A DNA stretch of 50,852 bases. Origin: Oceanospirillaceae bacterium (GTDB lineage: Bacteria; Pseudomonadota; Gammaproteobacteria; Pseudomonadales; Balneatricaceae). Shown piece by piece: positions 18,144 through 28,421 of this stretch (the first letter of the stretch is position 1; each line of letters begins with the position of its first letter). The notes below the pieces were generated by a model. The model worked only from the letters and a program-made list of their open reading frames with translations. It had not been told where the DNA came from and searched no databases. Both the position numbers and the translations under genes were made by a program. The stretch spans positions 1 through 50,852 of the forward strand of contig JABSRA010000028.1 of assembly GCA_013215445.1 (NCBI GenBank), read 5' to 3'.

Positions 18144-20978
18144 TTAACCGTTGATCGCTTCTTCAACGAGATTCTTTTGCTGTTCTAAATGTACCGACAT
18201 ATAACCCACTGCAGGAGCAGCAGCATGCGGACGCCCAATACCATGTAACTTAAGGTTGGGATGGCTTCTTTCCAACACGTGCCTAATTCTGTGTTGAGTA
18301 CTATACCAAGCCCCTTGATTCATTGGTTCTTCCTGACACCAAACCACCGATTCTAGATGCGTATAATCTTTAATAGCCTCGAACAATGCATCATCTGGGA
18401 AAGGATAAAGTTGTTCAATTCTCACCACTGCCACATCATCGTGTTCAGTTTCCTGACGATAGTTGTACAGGTCGTAGAACAGCTTTCCGCCACACAATAC
18501 CAGACGTTTGACTTTATCTGCTTCGAGATTTTCAACTTCACAGAGCACTGGCTCAAACGTACCTGTCGATAGCTTTTCAATCGGCGAGGTCGCTTGACGG
18601 TGACCCAACAAACTTTTAGGCGACATAACAATCAGCGGCTTACGCAACGGTCTAACCACTTGACGACGCAGTAGATGAAATATCTGAGCGGGGGTGGTCG
18701 GTGTGCACACCTGAATATTGTGCTCTGCACACATTTGCAAAAATCGCTCTAAGCGCGCGGAGGAATGTTCAGGCCCCTGTCCTTCAAAACCGTGAGGCAG
18801 TAATAGTGTCAAGCCACATAAGCGCTCCCACTTTTGTTCACCCGAGGTTATGAATTGATCGATAACGACTTGAGCGCCATTGGCAAAATCACCAAACTGC
18901 GCCTCCCAAATAACTTGAACATTGGGCATAGTCGTCGCGTAGCCATATTCAAACGCCAGCACCGCTTCTTCTGACAGGAATGAATCGTATAGATCGAAGT
19001 TTGGTTGATCTTCACCGATGTGTTGAAGAGGTGTGTAATCCCCGCCTTTTTCCTGATCGTGCAATACTGCGTGACGATGCGAGAACGTACCGCGGCCAAC
19101 ATCTTGACCGGTAAATCGAATCGGAAATCCTTCCGCTAAAGTGGTGGCATATGCCATTACTTCAGCAAACCCCCAGTTACATTCAATTTCTCCGGATGCC
19201 ATTTTTTCACGGTTTTCATAAATTTTCTTAACTTGACGCTGCACCACAAAACCTTCAGGCACCAAGCTCAGTTTGGCATTTAACGCTTGAATGACTTTCA
19301 GATCAACTGCCGTATCACAATCAAAAGACCATTCATGACCTAAATAGGGCTTCCAATCAACAAACAACTCAGAGTTGGGTTTCATGACTAACGATTTAGC
19401 CACATGCTCACCGTTTTCAAGCGCCGCCCGATAGGTTTTTTCCATACCCTTACTTTCTAAGGCACTTAAAACCCCTTCATTGATCAACGTTTCTGCATAT
19501 AAGGCACGGGTCGTTTTCTGCTTTTTAATCGCTGCATACATACGCGGTTGGGTACCAAAAGGCTCATCCGCTTCATTGTGACCACGACGGCGATAACAAA
19601 ACAGGTCAATGACCACGTCTCGCTTAAATTCAGTCCGATAATCTATAGCAATTTGAGTGACAAAACGAACCGCCTCTGGATCGTCTGCATTCACATGGAA
19701 AATTGGCGCCTCGATCATTTTCGCAACATCCGTACAGTATTCTGTCGAACGCGCGTCATCTCTTCTAGAGGTGGTAAAACCAACTTGGTTGTTAATGACT
19801 ATATGAATAGTACCGCCGGTTTTATAGGCACGAGTCTGTGACATCTGGAATGTTTCAGTCACCACTCCCTGTCCCGCAAAAGCGGCATCCCCATGGATAC
19901 TGACCGGGATAACCGTGGTACCATCTTTATCATTGCGGCGATCTTGACGGGCGCGTACTGAACCCTCAACCACGGGAGCTGCTATTTCAAGATGCGACGG
20001 ATTAAAGGCCATGGCCAAATGCACTTCGCCACCTGGGGTATTTACATTTGAGGAGAAACCCTGATGATATTTAACATCACCGGATTTATTTTTAACTAGT
20101 TTTTTCCCCTCGAACTCACCAAACAAGTCTGCGGGATTTTTACCAAAAATATTAACTAAAGTGTTTAGACGCCCACGGTGGGCCATACCGATGATCACTT
20201 CTTTGGCGCCATTTTCTCCGCCGCGCTGGATGGTTTCGTCCAGTGAAATAATCAGCGCCTCAGCACCTTCTAGACCAAAACGTTTAGCGCCAGCAAAGCG
20301 TGATCCCAAATATTTTTCCAGACCTTCAGCAGCGGTTAGACGTTCAAGAATATGTATTTGGTCATCAGTATTAACTTTTGGCTTACTGCGAGTTGGCTCT
20401 AATCGATTTTGGATCCAGCGCTTTTGCACCGTATCAACGATATGCATATACTCTGAACCTATAGAGGCACAGTAGGTCTGTTTTAAATCAATGATTATTT
20501 GTCTGAGGGTGGCTTGCTCTACCCCAAACTGCAGCGTTCCCAGGGTAAACTCTGTGTCTAAATCTGCCTCCGTGAGAGTGTGGAAAGCGGGATCTAAATC
20601 AGGAATTGCATCTCGCTGAAGGAGATTAAGCGGATCGATCTTAGCCGCTTGATGGCCCCGAACACGATATCCATTAATCAGCCTTAACACTAGAACTTGC
20701 TTCGCTTCATGCCCTGAAGACACACTGGCGGCCGCAGCGGGTTGGTACGCTTTAGCATTTTTAGCATGTTCCTTAAACTGCTGCACAATAGGTGCCAGTT
20801 CTACATCGGCTACAGTATTGTCACTAGAGTTGGGCAAGTTATCGAATTCTTTACGCCACTGCTCGGTGACTGCCTGCGGATCTCTTAAATATGTCTCATA
20901 AAGCTGCTCAATATAGGATAGATTCCCACCGTATAGATGCGCATTTTTCCACAACAACTCCATCATGCCTTCTTGCAT
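18144..20978 (-). CDS. sucA: 2-oxoglutarate dehydrogenase E1 component
   Basis: E1 decarboxylates 2-oxoglutarate with thiamine diphosphate and hands the succinyl group to SucB. The protein has 944 residues, the usual length. The N-terminal E2-binding peptide appears as LYGGNLSYIEQLYETYLRDP. ThDP-domain landmarks are EVIIGMAHRGRLNTLVNIFG, VSIHGDAAFAGQGVVTETFQ, and YRTEFKRDVVIDLFCYRRRG with HNEADEP following. The transketolase-like C-terminal half has RFTGQDVGRGTFSHRHAVLH. The ATG at 20978 has AAGGTGG upstream. A 570-base gap separates it from sdhB and its terminator, so sucA most likely has its own promoter. Confidence 0.98.
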   Translation of the reverse strand: MQEGMMELLWKNAHLYGGNLSYIEQLYETYLRDPQAVTEQWRKEFDNLPNSSDNTVADVELAPIVQQFKEHAKNAKAYQPAAAASVSSGHEAKQVLVLRLINGYRVRGHQAAKIDPLNLLQRDAIPDLDPAFHTLTEADLDTEFTLGTLQFGVEQATLRQIIIDLKQTYCASIGSEYMHIVDTVQKRWIQNRLEPTRSKPKVNTDDQIHILERLTAAEGLEKYLGSRFAGAKRFGLEGAEALIISLDETIQRGGENGAKEVIIGMAHRGRLNTLVNIFGKNPADLFGEFEGKKLVKNKSGDVKYHQGFSSNVNTPGGEVHLAMAFNPSHLEIAAPVVEGSVRARQDRRNDKDGTTVIPVSIHGDAAFAGQGVVTETFQMSQTRAYKTGGTIHIVINNQVGFTTSRRDDARSTEYCTDVAKMIEAPIFHVNADDPEAVRFVTQIAIDYRTEFKRDVVIDLFCYRRRGHNEADEPFGTQPRMYAAIKKQKTTRALYAETLINEGVLSALESKGMEKTYRAALENGEHVAKSLVMKPNSELFVDWKPYLGHEWSFDCDTAVDLKVIQALNAKLSLVPEGFVVQRQVKKIYENREKMASGEIECNWGFAEVMAYATTLAEGFPIRFTGQDVGRGTFSHRHAVLHDQEKGGDYTPLQHIGEDQPNFDLYDSFLSEEAVLAFEYGYATTMPNVQVIWEAQFGDFANGAQVVIDQFITSGEQKWERLCGLTLLLPHGFEGQGPEHSSARLERFLQMCAEHNIQVCTPTTPAQIFHLLRRQVVRPLRKPLIVMSPKSLLGHRQATSPIEKLSTGTFEPVLCEVENLEADKVKRLVLCGGKLFYDLYNYRQETEHDDVAVVRIEQLYPFPDDALFEAIKDYTHLESVVWCQEEPMNQGAWYSTQHRIRHVLERSHPNLKLHGIGRPHAAAPAVGYMSVHLEQQKNLVEEAING

Positions 20979-21515
20979 TAGCTGACCACCTTAAATTAGC
21001 AGCCCAACATTTACGTTCTATTTCAGGGAACAATGCTGAAAAAAAATACTTTTTCGGTCATCTGTTCTCTAATTAAACGTTAAACCTCAGGATCTACTGT
21101 CGTTTTCTTTAAATTACTGGCAAAGTGTCACAAAACGGACAACACATTGTACGCGTTTTAACACCACCTTTACACCGCTCTAGCTTTGTATATTATCAAT
21201 TTTTAATGTTTTTCACCTCTTGGCAGTCTTATCATCTAGAAAGGGCCGCAGGCACTAGATAATCCCAACCACCAAGCATAATAATTACCCTAAAAATTCG
21301 TTTTCTAGGCCCAAGCATTACCAACCGCTGGGCTTTTGTAAAAAAACAGCTTAACCATGGATAGTCACTGACACAGCCATCGCCTTTCGTTAGTTAGAGC
21401 GATAAATTTACAATACCTTGTGTAACTATAGTTCAATTTGTTTAGCGACTGGTTGATAATCACTCTTTACTGCTTATTGCAGACACTCAACTGTCTAGCA
21501 CTCTCAATATGTAAA
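20979..21515. other. sdhB-sucA intergenic region, probable sucA promoter region
   Basis: No coding remnant was recognised in this 0.5-kb AT-rich spacer. ATTGTA at 21146-21151 (TACAAT on the minus strand) is a possible -10, without a convincing -35. CTAGA half-sites around 21235 and 21256 are weak. The location between the sdh terminator and sucA implies a promoter for sucABlpd. Confidence 0.4.
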
Positions 21516-21542
21516 CAAAAAAAAGGCGCATAATGCGCCTTT
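21516..21542 (-). terminator. Rho-independent terminator of sdhCDAB
   Basis: AAAGGCGCA (21522-21530) and TGCGCCTTT (21534-21542) form a perfect 9-bp stem with a TAA loop. On the minus strand an uninterrupted run of T follows. It starts 6 bases after the sdhB stop codon. Confidence 0.9.
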
Positions 21543-21548
21543 ATTTGT

Positions 21549-22253
21549 TTAGGTTGCTCTCTGTAACAACATATTTCGGATTTTACCGATCGCCTTAGTC
21601 GGATTCAACCCCTTAGGGCAGACACTGACACAGTTCATAATGCCATGACAGCGAAAGACACTGAAGGGGTCATCTAGGTCCGCTAACCTCTCAGCTTGAG
21701 CTGTATCTCTTGAATCAATCAAAAAACGATAAGCTTGTAACAACCCTGCTGGGCCGATAAATTTATCGGGATTCCACCAAAAAGAGGGACAGGAAGTAGA
21801 GCAACATGCACAGAGAATACACTCGTACAAACCATCCAGCTCAGCGCGTTCCTCTGGCGATTGGAGACGTTCAATCGCTGGAGCTGGCGTATTGTTGATG
21901 AGATAGGGTTTGATTTTTTCATACTGTGCATAGAACTGTGACATATCTATCACTAAATCTCTAATCACCGGCAAACCTGGCAATGGTCTTAACACCAACT
22001 TGTCTTTTTTCACTACCGCCGAGAGCGGTGTGATACAAGCAAGTCCATTTTTACCGTTCATGTTCATGCCATCGGAGCCACAAACTCCCTCTCGACAAGA
22101 GCGACGATAACCTAATGAAGGGTCTTTATCTTTCAGTAGTTGTAATAAATCCAACACCATAATATCTTTGCCACCAGGGATATCAATGTGGATATCCTGC
22201 ATGTATGGCGCGTCATCCTGGTCGGGATTATAACGATAAACACTCACTAACAT
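21549..22253 (-). CDS. sdhB: Succinate dehydrogenase iron-sulfur subunit
   Basis: SdhB carries electrons from the flavin of SdhA to ubiquinone through three Fe-S clusters. It has 234 residues. The 2Fe-2S ligands lie in CREGVCGSDGMNMNGKNGLA(C). The 4Fe-4S and 3Fe-4S ligands lie in CILCACCSTSCPSFWW and CHGIMNCVSVCPKGLNP. All expected Cys residues are seen. Last gene of the sdh operon, 12 bases after sdhA and directly followed by the terminator. Confidence 0.98.
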   Translation of the reverse strand: MLVSVYRYNPDQDDAPYMQDIHIDIPGGKDIMVLDLLQLLKDKDPSLGYRRSCREGVCGSDGMNMNGKNGLACITPLSAVVKKDKLVLRPLPGLPVIRDLVIDMSQFYAQYEKIKPYLINNTPAPAIERLQSPEERAELDGLYECILCACCSTSCPSFWWNPDKFIGPAGLLQAYRFLIDSRDTAQAERLADLDDPFSVFRCHGIMNCVSVCPKGLNPTKAIGKIRNMLLQRAT

Positions 22254-22265
22254 CGTATTTTCCTC

Positions 22266-24044
22266 TTAGTAAACACGTTTTTTAGGCGGAAAAGGCTTCA
22301 TGGTTTTAGGCGCAAAATTGACTGCACGCTTACCAACTGACTTATCATCGGGGAAGAAGACAGAGTGACATAACCAATTAATATCATCTCGATCTTCGTA
22401 ATCATTGCGGGCATGGGCACCACGAGACTCTTTGCGAATTTCAGCGGCAATCGCTGTTGCCTCGGCAACTTCCATTAAGTTTTCCAGCTCTAGTGCTTCG
22501 ATACGCGCGGTATTAAACGACTGACTTTTATCATCAAGCGCCAAATTATTTACCCGTTTACGTATTTCATTTAATAGACCAAGCCCTTTTTGCATGCTAT
22601 CGCCATCGCGAAACACCCCAAAATACAGTTGCATAGTATTCTGCAGATCAGTACGCACTTGAGCAACGTTTTCGCCACCTTCACTATTATTGAGGCGATT
22701 TAAACGCACCATCGCCTCGTCTAAATCAGCTTCCGTAGCGTTAACTGCCTGATAGCCATCACGCATTTGGCGCTCAATTTCAATACCTGCAGCACGACCA
22801 AACACCACCAAATCAAGCAGCGAGTTACCACCGAGACGGTTGGCACCATGCACGGAGACACAGGCAACTTCACCGCAGGCAAATAAGCCGCGAATCACCG
22901 TATCCTCTCCACCTTCTTCTTTGCTGGGAGACAGAGCTTGGCCGGCAATATTGGTGACCACACCACCCATCATATAATGACAAGTCGGAATGACCGGAAT
23001 CGGCTCCTTAATAGGATCTACTGCGGCGAATGTACGAGACAACTCCAATATACCTGGCAGACGTTCTTCCAACACATCGGCACCTAGGTGATCAAGCTTC
23101 AACATCACGTAGTCTCCATTGGGACCACAGCCACGCCCTTCTAGTATTTCCAGAATCATTGAGCGGGCGACTACGTCACGTCCCGCCAAGTCTTTAGCGT
23201 TAGGCGCATAGCGCTCCATGAAACGCTCACCGTCTTTATTGATCAGATAACCGCCTTCACCGCGACAACCTTCAGTCACTAACACCCCTGCACCGGCAAT
23301 ACCAGTGGGATGGAACTGCCACATTTCCATGTCTTGGCACGGAATACCTGCGCGTAATGCCATACCAACACCATCGCCTGTATTGATCAGCGCGTTAGTG
23401 GTAGAAGTATAAATACGTCCCGCACCACCTGTCGCCAGCACTGTCGCTTTAGCTTTAACATAAACGGTCTCGCCATTTTCTATGTTAATAGCAATACAAC
23501 CGACCACATCGCCATCCGCATTTTTCACTAAATCAACGGCATACCATTCATTTAAAAAAGTAGTGCCCGCTTTTAAGTTTGCCTGGTAGAGCGTATGCAA
23601 TAAGGCATGACCCGTTCTATCGGCTGCAGCACAAGTTCGTGCAGCTTGACCACCCTCTCCAAAATTTTTCGACTGACCACCAAACGGACGCTGATAGATG
23701 CGCCCCTCTTCAGTACGCGAGAAAGGCATACCCATGTGATCCAGCTCAAACACTGCTTGCGGGCCTATTTGGCACATATATTCGATTGCGTCTTGGTCAC
23801 CAATATAATCAGAACCTTTCACAGTATCGTACATATGCCAGCGCCAATCATCATCGGGATCAGAACTTGCTATTGCACAAGTAATACCTCCCTGCGCGGA
23901 TACTGTATGAGATCTGGTTGGAAATACCTTGGTAATACAGGCAGTGTTTAAACCACCTTGCGCTAATTGTAGTGCAGCGCGCATGCCTGCACCACCTCCG
24001 CCGATGACGATACCGTCAAACGTAAGTGTACGTAAATTGCTCAT
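22266..24044 (-). CDS. sdhA: Succinate dehydrogenase flavoprotein subunit
   Basis: SdhA oxidises succinate to fumarate with covalently bound FAD on the cytoplasmic face of the inner membrane. At 592 residues it is full length. The FAD-binding start ([20 protein letters not shown]), the flavinylation His in [13 protein letters not shown], the HPTG substrate motif ([13 protein letters not shown]), [15 protein letters not shown] and GRAAGIE are all present. It lies 3 bases after sdhD, in a tight operon. Confidence 0.98.
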   Translation of the reverse strand: MSNLRTLTFDGIVIGGGGAGMRAALQLAQGGLNTACITKVFPTRSHTVSAQGGITCAIASSDPDDDWRWHMYDTVKGSDYIGDQDAIEYMCQIGPQAVFELDHMGMPFSRTEEGRIYQRPFGGQSKNFGEGGQAARTCAAADRTGHALLHTLYQANLKAGTTFLNEWYAVDLVKNADGDVVGCIAINIENGETVYVKAKATVLATGGAGRIYTSTTNALINTGDGVGMALRAGIPCQDMEMWQFHPTGIAGAGVLVTEGCRGEGGYLINKDGERFMERYAPNAKDLAGRDVVARSMILEILEGRGCGPNGDYVMLKLDHLGADVLEERLPGILELSRTFAAVDPIKEPIPVIPTCHYMMGGVVTNIAGQALSPSKEEGGEDTVIRGLFACGEVACVSVHGANRLGGNSLLDLVVFGRAAGIEIERQMRDGYQAVNATEADLDEAMVRLNRLNNSEGGENVAQVRTDLQNTMQLYFGVFRDGDSMQKGLGLLNEIRKRVNNLALDDKSQSFNTARIEALELENLMEVAEATAIAAEIRKESRGAHARNDYEDRDDINWLCHSVFFPDDKSVGKRAVNFAPKTMKPFPPKKRVY

Positions 24045-24047
24045 TAT

Positions 24048-24395
24048 TTATATGCCCCAAATAACCTGAATCGCCCAAGCGACGTAGATAAACGTCATGA
24101 TACCCGTTCCGGATTGAACCGATAAGCGCAACCATGTCATGGGTATATAATCGGTAGTCACCGACCACAACCCTATCCATGAGTGAGCGGCGAATGACAA
24201 TACCAACATCAGGGTAAATATCCGCATAGCTAGGTTTTCAAACAGCGATGTCCACTGGTTGTAATCCAAATCTGGAGTTAACAGCAAAAACCCAACGATA
24301 AAGAGTGTGTAAGCTAACAACACAACAGCAGTCAGCCGTTGGATCATCCAATCGTACAATCCGCTTCTTCCAAAGCTTGTTACGTTAGTTACCAT
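24048..24395 (-). CDS. sdhD: Succinate dehydrogenase membrane anchor subunit
   Basis: A small hydrophobic subunit with three membrane helices that, with SdhC, binds heme b and ubiquinone. From the ATG at 24395 it has 115 residues. Helices are visible around LTAVVLLAYTLFIVGFLL, IFTLMLVLSFAAHSWIGL and IMTFIYVAWAIQVIW. The His in AAHSWIGLWSVTTDYI is in the position of a conserved quinone/heme-region residue. The ATG overlaps the end of sdhC by seven bases; a TTG two codons earlier is the only alternative. Confidence 0.93.
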   Translation of the reverse strand: MVTNVTSFGRSGLYDWMIQRLTAVVLLAYTLFIVGFLLLTPDLDYNQWTSLFENLAMRIFTLMLVLSFAAHSWIGLWSVTTDYIPMTWLRLSVQSGTGIMTFIYVAWAIQVIWGI

Positions 24396-24766
24396 ACCCA
24401 AATCCCCGCTAGTATAATTAGAACTCCGGCAATGCCCAGAGCAATTTTGGAGGCAAGCACCCCACTCTCAAGCTCTTCGAAGTGGCCCGCATCCATGCAT
24501 AGATGTTTCACACCCATGACACTGTGATACGCAAGCGCAGATAGAAGTAACCATGCGATCAATCTCGCAAAGAACCCCTCTTCAAACATGTTGATAGTTT
24601 CTTGGAAGCCCACTTCAGATTCTAGTGACAACCCCAATGCATACATCATAAATACCGCGCCAAAGAAGAGCGCGATACCTGAAATACGATGCAATATTGA
24701 AGTGATCGCCGGAAGCGGCATATGAATGGTACTAAAGTCTAGATTTACTGGTCTTTTTTTATTCAC
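24389..24766 (-). CDS. sdhC: Succinate dehydrogenase cytochrome b556 subunit
   Basis: A 125-residue membrane subunit anchoring SdhAB and binding heme b. It starts RPVNLDFSTIHMPLPAITSI, then LHRISGIALFFG, a strong family signature, and has three membrane helices. The axial heme His is in AYHSVMGVKHLCMDAGH. The start codon is GTG at 24766, with a weak purine stretch (ATGAG) upstream; the N-terminus matches the family at this point. First gene of the sdhCDAB operon, divergent from gltA. Confidence 0.95.
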   Translation of the reverse strand: MNKKRPVNLDFSTIHMPLPAITSILHRISGIALFFGAVFMMYALGLSLESEVGFQETINMFEEGFFARLIAWLLLSALAYHSVMGVKHLCMDAGHFEELESGVLASKIALGIAGVLIILAGIWVW

Positions 24767-25033
24767 GGCTCATTTCACACTTTTTATGGTTTGAACGAAC
24801 AAGGTTTAGGGACAGGTCTTATAATTATTATATATTTGCCAATCCTTCTTCGCAGCAGCAAAAAACTGCCTATGGAGTATAGCTAGTTAACAGTCATTTC
24901 TCAACGCACTGTATCCAACTAGCTGCATTTTCTGACTATTTTACCTAATATGAGTATAGTGACAATTAGACAAAGGAATGAGCAATTCAACATTGACCGA
25001 TAAGTAATAATGTACTTCCTATGGGTTGTTTTG
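24767..25033. promoter_or_regulatory. sdhC-side part of the gltA/sdhC divergent region
   Basis: This spacer must hold the sdhCDAB promoter. TATACT on the minus strand (plus coordinates 24953-24958) is a good -10 candidate, but no -35 lies at the normal distance, which would suit activator-dependent control. No coding remnant was seen. Confidence 0.4.
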
Positions 25034-25061
25034 TTGACAATCTCACTTTATCCCCTATATT
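25034..25061 (+). promoter_or_regulatory. gltA: Sigma70-type promoter of gltA
   Basis: TTGACA (25034-25039) and TATATT (25056-25061) are separated by 16 bases, close to the housekeeping consensus. Transcription would start near 25068, giving a leader of about 84 bases before the gltA ATG. Confidence 0.75.
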
Positions 25062-25151
25062 TAGGCGCTAAAAGTAAAAGCCACACAATAATTACATCCA
25101 TTACACTATAATAAGTAATGAGCACATATTTTATTTATTAAGGAGCATTCT

Positions 25152-26432
25152 ATGACTGATAAGATCGCAACACTTCGAGTCGAAGGTTTCGATGGCGAAA
25201 TCGAACTACCGGTATACTCAGGTACTGAAGGCCCAGATGTTATCGACGTTCGCCCTCTCACGGGCCACGGATTATTTACTTACGATCCAGGTTTTGTCTC
25301 CACCGCCGCTTGCGAATCAAAAATCACTTACATAGATGGCGAAAAAGGTATCTTGCTCCACGCGGGTTATCCTATTGAACAGCTTGCTGATAACTCCAAT
25401 TATTTAGAGACTTGTTTTCTACTCCTAAACGGCGAACTGCCAACAGAAGAAGAATTAGAAAAATTCGTCAGTATCGTTAAAGGCCACACCATGGTGCATG
25501 AGCAGATGCATCACTTCTTCCAAGGTTTTAGACGCGACGCTCACCCAATGGCTATTATGGTCGCAGTCGTCGGTGCCCTTTCGGCTTTCTATCACGATTC
25601 TCTAGATATTAACGATGCCAGGCACCGCGAAGTGTGCGCCTACCGCTTAATCGCCAAGATGCCTACCATCGCTGCGATGTGCTACAAATACAGCATTGGT
25701 ATGCCATTCCAGTATCCGCGCAATGACTTAAACTATGCAGAAAACTTCTTACATATGATGTTTGGCAACCCATGTGAAGAGTATGTACCCAATCCAATTT
25801 TATCCCGAGCCATGGATAAAATTTTCTTATTACATGCAGATCACGAACAAAATGCCTCTACTTCAACGGTCCGTTTAGCTGGCTCTTCTGGTGCCAACCC
25901 TTTCGCTTGTATTGCCGCGGGTGTTGCAACGCTTTGGGGGCCTGCACATGGTGGTGCGAATGAAGCGGTACTCAACATGCTTGAAGAAATAGGCGACGCT
26001 GAGAACATTCCCAAATTCATCGCTCGCGCTAAAGATCCTGAAGACAATTTTCGCTTAATGGGCTTTGGCCATCGGGTTTATCGCAACTTTGATCCTCGTG
26101 CCAATGTCATGAAGCAAACCTGCGATGAAGTACTTGCCGAATTGGGTATCACCGATGATCCATTGCTCGAGATAGCCAAACAACTTGAGCAGATTGCCCT
26201 ACAAGATGAATATTTTGTTAAACGTAAACTCTATCCGAATGTTGATTTTTACTCGGGTATCATCCTCAAGGCAATCGGCATTCCAAGCAGCATGTTTACG
26301 GTCATATTTGCCGTATCGCGCACCATCGGCTGGATATCTCACTGGAATGAGTTCCACTCGGAGCCCAATAAAATTGGTCGCCCGCGTCAACTCTATACTG
26401 GACCTAGCGCTAGGGATTACCCTGAGAAATAA
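25152..26432 (+). CDS. gltA: Citrate synthase, type II
   Basis: Citrate synthase condenses acetyl-CoA and oxaloacetate, the entry step of the TCA cycle. It has 426 residues, the size of the hexameric NADH-sensitive Gram-negative type. Key regions are [20 protein letters not shown] with a catalytic-region His, [35 protein letters not shown] with catalytic His and Arg, and the catalytic Asp in VDFYSGI. The ribosome binding site AAGGAGC (25140-25146) is strong. It is transcribed away from the sdh-suc cluster, an arrangement shared with Pseudomonas and enteric bacteria. Confidence 0.98.
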   Translation: MTDKIATLRVEGFDGEIELPVYSGTEGPDVIDVRPLTGHGLFTYDPGFVSTAACESKITYIDGEKGILLHAGYPIEQLADNSNYLETCFLLLNGELPTEEELEKFVSIVKGHTMVHEQMHHFFQGFRRDAHPMAIMVAVVGALSAFYHDSLDINDARHREVCAYRLIAKMPTIAAMCYKYSIGMPFQYPRNDLNYAENFLHMMFGNPCEEYVPNPILSRAMDKIFLLHADHEQNASTSTVRLAGSSGANPFACIAAGVATLWGPAHGGANEAVLNMLEEIGDAENIPKFIARAKDPEDNFRLMGFGHRVYRNFDPRANVMKQTCDEVLAELGITDDPLLEIAKQLEQIALQDEYFVKRKLYPNVDFYSGIILKAIGIPSSMFTVIFAVSRTIGWISHWNEFHSEPNKIGRPRQLYTGPSARDYPEK

Positions 26433-26446
26433 TTACTAACCTAACC

Positions 26447-26480
26447 GCTTAAATGCCTGCGAAGATGCAGGCACTTAAGC
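26447..26480 (+). terminator. gltA: Stem-loop after gltA
   Basis: GCTTAAATGCCTGC (26447-26460) pairs with GCAGGCACTTAAGC (26467-26480) with one mismatch and a 6-base loop, a strong 14-bp stem 15 bases after the stop codon. There is no T-run, so it may protect the 3' end or assist termination rather than act as a classic intrinsic terminator. Confidence 0.6.
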
Positions 26481-26574
26481 AGCACCATACTCTTACCAGA
26501 TACCAAGCTACTTCTAAATATTCCGCAGTCGAACTGCAGATAATTATGATTTAAGGAGGAAAACCCAACCAACA

Positions 26575-26589
26575 TCCACACTCTGTGGA
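26575..26589 (-). terminator. Weak hairpin downstream of cheB
   Basis: TCCACA and TGTGGA with a 3-base loop, followed on the minus strand by a GT-rich tract ending GGGTTTTCC. A weak candidate for the end of the chemotaxis operon, about 150 bases past cheB. Confidence 0.3.
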
Positions 26590-26741
26590 CCCTCTGTCAC
26601 CGTACCTACCCTACGCCTATAGCATAATCACTGTTTTGGTACCCCATCCCTGCCAGCGCGAGCTACCCTTGGTCCTGAATAATAAGTAGCATTAAGATTT
26701 TATTGTTAGATCTTCTGTGAGCCACTAATCATCCACTATAT

Positions 26742-27797
26742 TTACCGGCTTATTAGCTCAGAGTAATGGCCTTCGATCTGCTCGGCAATCTCGGAAATCG
26801 GCAGTATTTTATCGACACAGTTAAAATCTACTGCTCTAGCTGGCATTCCCCAAACGACACTGGTTTCTCGATCTTGGACAATACAATATGCACCTTTCTC
26901 CGCTAATTTTTTCATTCCTAAAGCACCATCTTTTCCCATGCCAGTCAACAGTATTAACAGTAACTGTTTAGCCGGTAGCAGTAACAAGGATTCGAACATA
27001 ACATCGACAGATGGTCGGTGCTGATTTACCTTTGGGCTATCATCCAGCACACAAATTAACTGACCCCGTTGCGCCTTAACCTTTAGATGCAGCCCTGCAT
27101 TGGCAATATAAACACAACCTGGAGACAGCAACTCCCCCTGTACTGCATGTTTAACGTTAACATTTACACTGTTATTTAAACGTTCGGCAAATTTTTTGCT
27201 GAACATTTCCGGTAAATGTTGGGTAATGATAATCGGCGGAAGCTGAGTTGACAAATCCGTTAATATATATTTTATCGCCTCAATTCCACCAGTAGAAGCC
27301 CCTATAGCAATCAGTTTACCTTCAATGAAATTGGCATTTATAGTCTGTTTTGGTGGTATTACATAAGCTAAAGAGCGAGTACGATTACTCTTTACAATGG
27401 TGAAACTTGCCGCGGCAATCTTAACCTTTTCAACCAAGCTCTCGGCGAATAACTGTAAACATAAATCAGTCGAGTCTGCTTTGGGTTTACCAATAAAATC
27501 AATAGCACCGAGTTCCATGGCGATTAGCGTTGCATCTGCACCCTTGTTGGTTAGCGTTGACAACATTACTACCGGTAGTGGGTTTAACTTCATTAAATTA
27601 CGCAAAAATGTAATACCATCCATTTTTGGCATTTCAATATCTAAGGTTAATACATGCGGGGAGAATGATTTAATTAGCTGTCGTGCAGCGTAAGGATCAG
27701 CCGCACATTTGACTTCAAAATGCGCATTTGAGGCAAGAATTTTTCGTATTATTCGGCGCATTACTGGTGAGTCATCTACCACTAAAACCTTTATCAA
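26742..27797 (-). CDS. cheB: Chemotaxis response regulator protein-glutamate methylesterase CheB
   Basis: CheB removes methyl groups from chemoreceptors and is activated by phosphorylation from CheA. The 351-residue protein has a receiver domain (about 1-120, VLVVDDSPVMRRI, phospho-acceptor Asp53 in LTLDIEMPKMDG). A linker follows, then the methylesterase domain with Ser (GASTGGIEAIKYIL, near 170), His (ITQHLPEMFSKKFAERL, near 195) and Asp (GMGKDGALGM, near 289). The start codon is TTG at 27797, with AGAGGG seven bases upstream. It lies 33 bases after cheD and is the last gene of the operon. Confidence 0.95.
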   Translation of the reverse strand: MIKVLVVDDSPVMRRIIRKILASNAHFEVKCAADPYAARQLIKSFSPHVLTLDIEMPKMDGITFLRNLMKLNPLPVVMLSTLTNKGADATLIAMELGAIDFIGKPKADSTDLCLQLFAESLVEKVKIAAASFTIVKSNRTRSLAYVIPPKQTINANFIEGKLIAIGASTGGIEAIKYILTDLSTQLPPIIITQHLPEMFSKKFAERLNNSVNVNVKHAVQGELLSPGCVYIANAGLHLKVKAQRGQLICVLDDSPKVNQHRPSVDVMFESLLLLPAKQLLLILLTGMGKDGALGMKKLAEKGAYCIVQDRETSVVWGMPARAVDFNCVDKILPISEIAEQIEGHYSELISR

Positions 27798-27830
27798 GTA
27801 CTGCCCTCTTTAAAAATTCTCGACGTTTTG

Positions 27831-28421
27831 TTAGCGCGGTTTCGCAGCATAATAGCTATAGCCCTCTCCCTCATTCGCCACAATCTGATCCGACTCTAGT
27901 GGCGCAAATCGACTGACGAACAAACGGCCTGTGCTCGGAAAGAAAGCTAATTTTCGAGCGAAATCACCGCCCATATCACTGCTTACTCTATGCAAACTTT
28001 CATCGTTTAAATACTCTTTTATGAAGTCGATATTTAGTTTGCCTATATCAGTGAAGCAACTTAATACCCGACCTCCTCCCACTATTTTTAAACGTAAATT
28101 TTCTTTCAAACAGCCTCTTTCCAAGAGAGTATTTATCAATTTTGCCATAGAAAATACGCCGTAGTTTAGTGGCTGAGATGATTGATCAACAACATTCATA
28201 CGGGGCAGCATGAAATGATTCATTCCCCCATAACCATTTTCAGGATCATATATACAGGCAGAAATGCATGATCCTAGAATCGTTGTCATCACAATATTTT
28301 CATGACTAACACAATACTCCCCCTGAGCAACTTTTATTGCGTAGCTCTGCCATTGATCAGACCAAAACAGCGTAATATTCTCAAACCCATACAGCGTAGG
28401 AATTTCACCAGACAAATTCAT
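27831..28421 (-). CDS. cheD: Chemoreceptor glutamine deamidase CheD
   Basis: CheD deamidates specific glutamines on chemoreceptors, tuning adaptation. The 196-residue protein has the family motifs: TTILGSCISACIYDP with catalytic Cys52 and GGMNHFMLP with His69, then IVGGGRVL. The start ATG overlaps the cheR stop codon as ATGA (28418-28421), so translation is coupled. Its presence with CheB and CheR implies a three-enzyme adaptation set for the operon's own receptor. Confidence 0.94.
   Translation of the reverse strand: MNLSGEIPTLYGFENITLFWSDQWQSYAIKVAQGEYCVSHENIVMTTILGSCISACIYDPENGYGGMNHFMLPRMNVVDQSSQPLNYGVFSMAKLINTLLERGCLKENLRLKIVGGGRVLSCFTDIGKLNIDFIKEYLNDESLHRVSSDMGGDFARKLAFFPSTGRLFVSRFAPLESDQIVANEGEGYSYYAAKPR

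Larger units (their letters stand above)
26433..26741. other. Intergenic region between gltA and cheB
   Basis: A convergent spacer containing two hairpins (26447-26480 and 26575-26589). A ribosome-binding-like AAGGAGG at about 26553-26559 has no start codon or frame behind it. No coding remnant was recognised. Confidence 0.4.

Noticed and set aside
26553..26559. AAGGAGG ribosome-binding-like site after gltA
   Set aside because: No start codon or open frame follows within reach.
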